Assembly: GCF_947489355.1 (NCBI RefSeq)
Contig: NZ_CANLDD010000009.1
Coordinates: 1-64,000 of the forward strand
Origin: an uncultured Microbulbifer sp.
Lineage (GTDB): Bacteria; Pseudomonadota; Gammaproteobacteria; Pseudomonadales; Cellvibrionaceae
DNA length: 64,000 nucleotides
Direction of reading: 5' to 3'
Under the pieces are notes generated by a model, which worked only from the letters and a program-made list of their open reading frames with translations, was not told the DNA's origin and ran no database searches. Positions 60,034 to 64,000 of this stretch are shown piece by piece (position 1 is the stretch's first letter; each line of letters starts with the position of its first letter). A program made the translations under genes and the position numbers.

Positions 60034-61398
60034 TTAGGCTACTGCATCACTCACTTCTTTTTGTACATCTGGAATACGTAACTCTCCCGAGATTAATTTT
60101 GGAAGAAGTACATCTCTAACTTGAGATAAAGTGTCAATTTCATGATTATTCACTCTTATTCTTTCAAATTTTTCGCCAGAAATTTTCTGAAACTCTGCAA
60201 GTATTAAATCATTAGGTACTAGACAAACCTGATTAGTTACTACATCTGGTCTAATCGCTGGATATGCAGCCCCATCAGCAATTCGAGCAAACTCATCAAC
60301 GACCTCATCTCTCGTAAGGTGGAGATACAAATAAGCTCTCAAGTTTTTATGATTTGGCTTCATAACTGCAAAGCCTGTACTACCAGTAAGTCCTGGTCGA
60401 TCAACATAGGCAAATGATCTATTAGCAGGTCGGACAAGCCCAATGATTGTATCGTGAAGCTCTAATATGCGCTTAGCTCGACTAGGGGCTTCAGAAAAAT
60501 CATACTTTTTGGATTCAGATATTTGTCCTTTCTTAGCATTTCCCAAATCAACGTAATCAACAGATTCTGGTGCATTCTTTTTTGACCATGATAAAGAATT
60601 TGTCGTTGATATAGATTTTGTTGTCTCGACCTTCCACCCCTTCGGCACCCACCCCAAAGCCTCGCTATGCTCAAATTCACAGGGAAAGTGCTGGCGAATA
60701 GCTTCCGGCAGGGGTTTATGACCCGGCTTGGCCAGTTGTTGCTGACGGCGTTGGGCGCGGGCTTGCAGGGCATCGGGAATGGGATTGCCTGCGGCGAGGG
60801 CGTTATCGATAACCGGGTCAAAATCCACAAACCAACTTTTAAACAGGGCCTGGGCCATTTGTTCTAGGGTTTGGTTGGTTTGGCGGTTGAGTTGGATTTT
60901 TCTGTCAAGGCCATCAAGTATATTTGCTATCTTGGTTTGAGTTTCTGAGTCAGGTAATGAGAACTCAAACTCTCTCATGGTTTTCAGAGATACATTTTTA
61001 ATAGTTGTACCATTTGCAAAAGCATCTATATAATTCTGAAATCTATAATCTTGAAGAACATACCTAACAAATCGTTTATCAACATCTTTATCTACGTTGA
61101 AATAACAAGCGCTTTTGCCCAAAATTATTTTTTCATTGTTGTAATATGCAATATTTCCAATCGTTCCATTAATAGATACCAGTATAGTTTTATCGCCAAG
61201 CTCCTTTTTATATTTTTTAAATTCTATCGAATCTACTCTTTTGGTTTTCTCGTTAAAGATTATTATTCCGTTAGATAAATTATTTCCGTTTATGAAGTAA
61301 TAGCCGCCATCCTCAGAGTAATTAGGAGTGCCGTGCAATCCGTCGCCGAGTTTTGATGTTATTTCTTTTAGTTTTACTTGTTGCCACTCACTCACCAT
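60034..61398 (-). CDS. hsdS: type I restriction-modification specificity subunit (HsdS)
   Basis: A 454-residue DNA target-recognition subunit with two target recognition domains (about 1-145 and 240-400), each followed by a conserved helix: SETQTKIANILDGLDRKIQL near 165 and the closing helix near 415-440 (QVRDVLLPKLISGELRIPDV). The ATG at 61398 overlaps hsdM by 11 bases. The first recognition domain is markedly A+T-rich (KFKKYKKEL-type Lys runs), unlike hsdM and hsdR, as expected from domain exchange. Both domains are intact, so a bipartite target is expected. Confidence 0.95.
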   Translation of the reverse strand: MVSEWQQVKLKEITSKLGDGLHGTPNYSEDGGYYFINGNNLSNGIIIFNEKTKRVDSIEFKKYKKELGDKTILVSINGTIGNIAYYNNEKIILGKSACYFNVDKDVDKRFVRYVLQDYRFQNYIDAFANGTTIKNVSLKTMREFEFSLPDSETQTKIANILDGLDRKIQLNRQTNQTLEQMAQALFKSWFVDFDPVIDNALAAGNPIPDALQARAQRRQQQLAKPGHKPLPEAIRQHFPCEFEHSEALGWVPKGWKVETTKSISTTNSLSWSKKNAPESVDYVDLGNAKKGQISESKKYDFSEAPSRAKRILELHDTIIGLVRPANRSFAYVDRPGLTGSTGFAVMKPNHKNLRAYLYLHLTRDEVVDEFARIADGAAYPAIRPDVVTNQVCLVPNDLILAEFQKISGEKFERIRVNNHEIDTLSQVRDVLLPKLISGELRIPDVQKEVSDAVA

Positions 61399-62959
61399 AA
61401 CCCAGCACCTCCAGATTCTGGCGAATAGCCTTATCCAACGCTTCAGCTTCACCCATCTGTCGATACAACGTCTGGCTTAACTCACGCATTTTCTCTTCAA
61501 AAGAAATACCATCTTCTTCCAGTTCGGCGGCCCCCACATAGCGCCCTGGGGTCAAGACATAGTCATTGGCTTTAATCTCTTCGAGGCTGGCGGCTTTGCA
61601 GTATCCGGCAACATCCTCATAGTCACCGTCTTTCTTCTCGCCGCGCCAGGCGTGGTAGGTCTGTGCAATTTTGGCGATATCGTCGCTGGTCAGCTCTTTG
61701 TGGATACGGCTGGCCATGGTGCCCATCTGGCGGGCGTCGATAAATAGGGTTTCGCCTTTGCGCGCCCGGTAGCCATGTACCTTGTCTTCCGCTTTATTTT
61801 TGGTAAGGAACCACAGGCACACGGGAATTTGTGTGGTGTAAAAAAGCTGCCCCGGCAGGGCGATCATGCAGTCCACATGGTCGTTATCGATAATCTCCTG
61901 GCGAATCGTCCCCTCACCACTGGTATTGGAACTCATAGAGCCGTTGGCCAACACAAAACCGGCGGTGCCGCTCTCGCTCAGCTTGCTTAACATATGCAAG
62001 ATCCAGGCATAGTTGGCATTGCCAGTAGGCGGCACGGTATAGCCACCCCAGCGGGGATCATCGGTCAGTTCGTTATCCGCGCGCCACTGTTTCTGGTTAA
62101 ACGGCGGGTTGGCCAGTATATAATCGGCCTTCAGGTCCGGGTGCTGGTCCTTAAAAAAAGTATCCCCAGCCACTTCCCCCAGGTTGCCACTAATACCGCG
62201 AATGGCCAGGTTCATTTTCGCCAGCTTATACGTGGTGCTGGTGTATTCCTGCCCGTAGATCGAAATATCTTTTTGGTTGCCGTTGTGGCTGTTCACAAAC
62301 TTGATGGACTGCACAAACATTCCACCAGAGCCACAACAGGGATCGTAGATCTTGCCCTTGTAAGGTTCGAGCATTTCCGCCAGCAGTGCCACTACCGATT
62401 TGGGTGTATAGAACTCACCACCGCCCTTGCCTTCAGACGCGGCAAACTTACCCAGGAAGTATTCGTAAACCCGGCCCACCAGATCCTCTTCACTGATATG
62501 GCACTCGTTGGCGAGGGTCTCGATATTGTTGATGGTATCCAGCAGTGCCGCCAGCTTGCTGGCTTCCAGGCCCAGACGGGAGAAGTAGTTATCCGGCAGT
62601 GCGCCGGCCAGGGATTTATTGGCCTTTTCAATGGTGTGCAGGGCGGTATCGATTTTAAGGGCAATATCGTCCTGCTTGCTGTGCTTGATCATGTAATCCC
62701 AGCGCGCGGCTTCCTCCAGGTAGAAGACATTGCTCTGGGTGTAAAACGGCACTGTATCGACAAACGCCTCTTTGCCCTCCTCAATCAGCGCCTGGCGGTG
62801 GGCCTCAAACTTGTCGCTGATAAACTTGAGGAAGATCAGACTCAGGACGATATGTTTGTATTCGGAAGACTCTACCGAGCCACGCAGCTTGTTGGCGCTG
62901 TCCCAGAGGGACTCTTCAAAAGAGACGGTTTGCTTGGGTTTTGCGGACTTCTTGGCCAT
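61388..62959 (-). CDS. hsdM: type I restriction-modification methyltransferase (HsdM)
   Basis: The 523-residue N6-adenine methyltransferase. HsdM N-terminal helical domain (about 10-160, LRGSVESSEYKHIVLSLIFL), then the catalytic domain with the S-adenosylmethionine site DPCCGSGGMFVQS near 208 and the active-site NPPF (YILANPPFNQKQW) near 284. It protects host DNA and forms the core of the restriction complex with HsdS and HsdR. First gene of the minus-strand operon, divergent from an Mrr-like gene. Confidence 0.97.
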   Translation of the reverse strand: MAKKSAKPKQTVSFEESLWDSANKLRGSVESSEYKHIVLSLIFLKFISDKFEAHRQALIEEGKEAFVDTVPFYTQSNVFYLEEAARWDYMIKHSKQDDIALKIDTALHTIEKANKSLAGALPDNYFSRLGLEASKLAALLDTINNIETLANECHISEEDLVGRVYEYFLGKFAASEGKGGGEFYTPKSVVALLAEMLEPYKGKIYDPCCGSGGMFVQSIKFVNSHNGNQKDISIYGQEYTSTTYKLAKMNLAIRGISGNLGEVAGDTFFKDQHPDLKADYILANPPFNQKQWRADNELTDDPRWGGYTVPPTGNANYAWILHMLSKLSESGTAGFVLANGSMSSNTSGEGTIRQEIIDNDHVDCMIALPGQLFYTTQIPVCLWFLTKNKAEDKVHGYRARKGETLFIDARQMGTMASRIHKELTSDDIAKIAQTYHAWRGEKKDGDYEDVAGYCKAASLEEIKANDYVLTPGRYVGAAELEEDGISFEEKMRELSQTLYRQMGEAEALDKAIRQNLEVLGYGE

Positions 62960-63454
62960 GTACCGGGTATTCCTTAGTGGTTCGCCTGCCCGGTGAAGAT
63001 TTTTTGGGCAAGGCTGCAGGTGTTAGTGACCTAATTTTGCCCGATTCCGGGGGCTCTGTCGCCATGAACAAAAGTCAGTCTTTCCAGTGATTGAAGCACT
63101 CATCCAACGCCACACAGTATTGGCACCTTGGTACCCGATAACATACCAGTAGGCGGCGGTTTTTCAGGCTTGCCTCTTCCCTGATCAGTGCGGTTACTGT
63201 GTTCTTATGTACACAAATTTTCAGCGGTGCCACTTGGGTTTTTCGTCAGTGGGAGCATTATGGTTGGTAATCACTCACTATTATTGCAGGCCCTGCTCTG
63301 GCCAAGACATTCCAGCATCTGTTGTATTTGAATGCAGCCATCGGTTAGCTTACCGTGAGTGCGGGATCAGGGCTGCTTAGCTTTATAAAGGGCACACCTG
63401 TCACAGCTTGACCGCCAAGTAATTGAAATAATTAGACAATAGGGAAATCGAAGG
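62960..63454. other. divergent control region of the restriction genes
   Basis: About 495 bases between hsdM and the Mrr-like gene. The minus strand has eroded coding-like patches (YWYVIGYQGANTVWRW near 63110-63160) that I cannot name. No controller-protein gene is seen, so regulation of the restriction operon is not explained here. Confidence 0.4.
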
Positions 63455-64000
63455 ATGACCAACGCATGGATGGTCCGCGCCGGGCGCGGCGGTATTTACA
63501 GTGAAGACTTCGAGGAAAAGGGCGTTGCCGCGTTTGGCTCATCGCAACTGGGGGATTTTACTCAGTACACAAGCACCGAGCGTTTGCGGGCGGAATACAT
63601 CAAGGTTTATGGCAATGATAAGCCTGCGGCCACCGCCAATGTAGTGGCCATGATCCTGAAATTTCGTGATCAGATTGCCGCCGGCGATTATATTGTCAGC
63701 TACAACCCCGAGACCCGCAACTACCTGCTGGGGGTCGATCAAGGGGAATATCAGTATCAGCCGGGCACCGTCGGCGATTACCCCAATCTGCGCCGGGTGG
63801 AGTGGCTGGGCAAGGTCAGTCGCGACCAGTTGCCCCAGAAAGCGAAAAACTCCCTAGGCTCTACCCTCACCCTCTTCTCCCTAAACCAGGAGACGATTGA
63901 AGCCTTTTTAACCATCTTCGAAGGCCGCACGGTAACGCCATCAGAAGAGGAAGTGGCAGAAACCGAGACCACACAACTCAAAGACGAAACCGTGGCCCAG
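63455..64000 (+). CDS. Mrr-like restriction endonuclease, N-terminal part (runs off the window)
   Basis: A 182-codon frame open to the window end. The start MTNAWMVRAGRGGIYSEDFE and the following ILKFRDQIAAGDYIVSYNPE, then VEWLGKVSRDQLPQKAKNSL, match the N-terminal module of restriction-endonuclease-like proteins that carry a C-terminal Mrr_cat nuclease. The catalytic half lies outside the window, so this is inferred. AAGG directly precedes the ATG, a poor spacing; an ATG five codons later is possible. It faces hsdM, forming a small defence cluster. Confidence 0.75.
   Translation, partial: MTNAWMVRAGRGGIYSEDFEEKGVAAFGSSQLGDFTQYTSTERLRAEYIKVYGNDKPAATANVVAMILKFRDQIAAGDYIVSYNPETRNYLLGVDQGEYQYQPGTVGDYPNLRRVEWLGKVSRDQLPQKAKNSLGSTLTLFSLNQETIEAFLTIFEGRTVTPSEEEVAETETTQLKDETVAQ

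Noticed and set aside
61994..62977. Plus-strand open frame of 327 codons
   Set aside because: Antisense to hsdM, whose methyltransferase motifs are complete.

Overview
The window looks like the chromosome of a marine gammaproteobacterium of the Cellvibrionales type; Microbulbifer or a close relative is my best guess. This rests on gene order and protein character, not on a search. The block ruvC-ruvA-ruvB-ybgC-tolQRAB-pal-cpoB-queE-queC-tRNA-Lys is the arrangement known from Pseudomonas-like gammaproteobacteria. Base composition is about 55% G+C in the core and visibly lower in the accessory parts.

Layout. 1-2450 is a decayed accessory stretch: an open frame cut by a rotted IS481-family element, a tRNA-Asn-like remnant with its terminator, and one small hypothetical gene. 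2456-14560 is a housekeeping block, all on the minus strand: tRNA-Lys, queC, queE, the Tol-Pal envelope system, ruvBAC, yebC, aspS and an FmdB-type zinc-ribbon gene. 14846-18954 is on the plus strand: an HU protein with a histone-H1-like tail, proS, a lytic transglycosylase and a membrane-bound AraC regulator. 19308-33307 is mixed metabolism: sterol-desaturase-like protein, Lrp plus aminotransferase, an S41 peptidase-racemase pair, a tautomerase pseudogene, MAPEG protein, a photolyase operon with ybgA, and the large flavo-iron-sulfur protein YdiJ.

33800-39480 is gene-poor and holds a secreted 3D-domain protein, IS110 and reverse-transcriptase remnants, a membrane-anchored XRE regulator with a tandem repeat upstream, a phytase-like secreted protein, and small VOC and DUF3224 genes. 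39489-45991 is the most interesting unit: a LytTR response regulator and a LytS-type sensor kinase facing an ABC ATPase and an ABC permease fused to an M1-type metallopeptidase domain. 46082-53930 carries a CcdA/thioredoxin pair, a cold-shock gene, a SIMPL protein with a TonB-box-like segment, an octanucleotide repeat, an AraC/DUF2306 divergent pair and small hypothetical genes.

54000-64000 ends with an M4 metalloprotease between IS1380 and IS30 remnants, then a complete type I restriction-modification operon (hsdM-hsdS-hsdR) facing an Mrr-like restriction gene that runs off the window.

Functionally the window combines envelope integrity (Tol-Pal, lytic transglycosylase), recombination and repair (RuvABC, photolyase), tRNA modification and charging (QueC, QueE, AspS, ProS), and host defence. 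Several intergenic regions are graveyards of mobile elements. The best candidate for a little-described system is the two-component/ABC-M1 peptidase unit.
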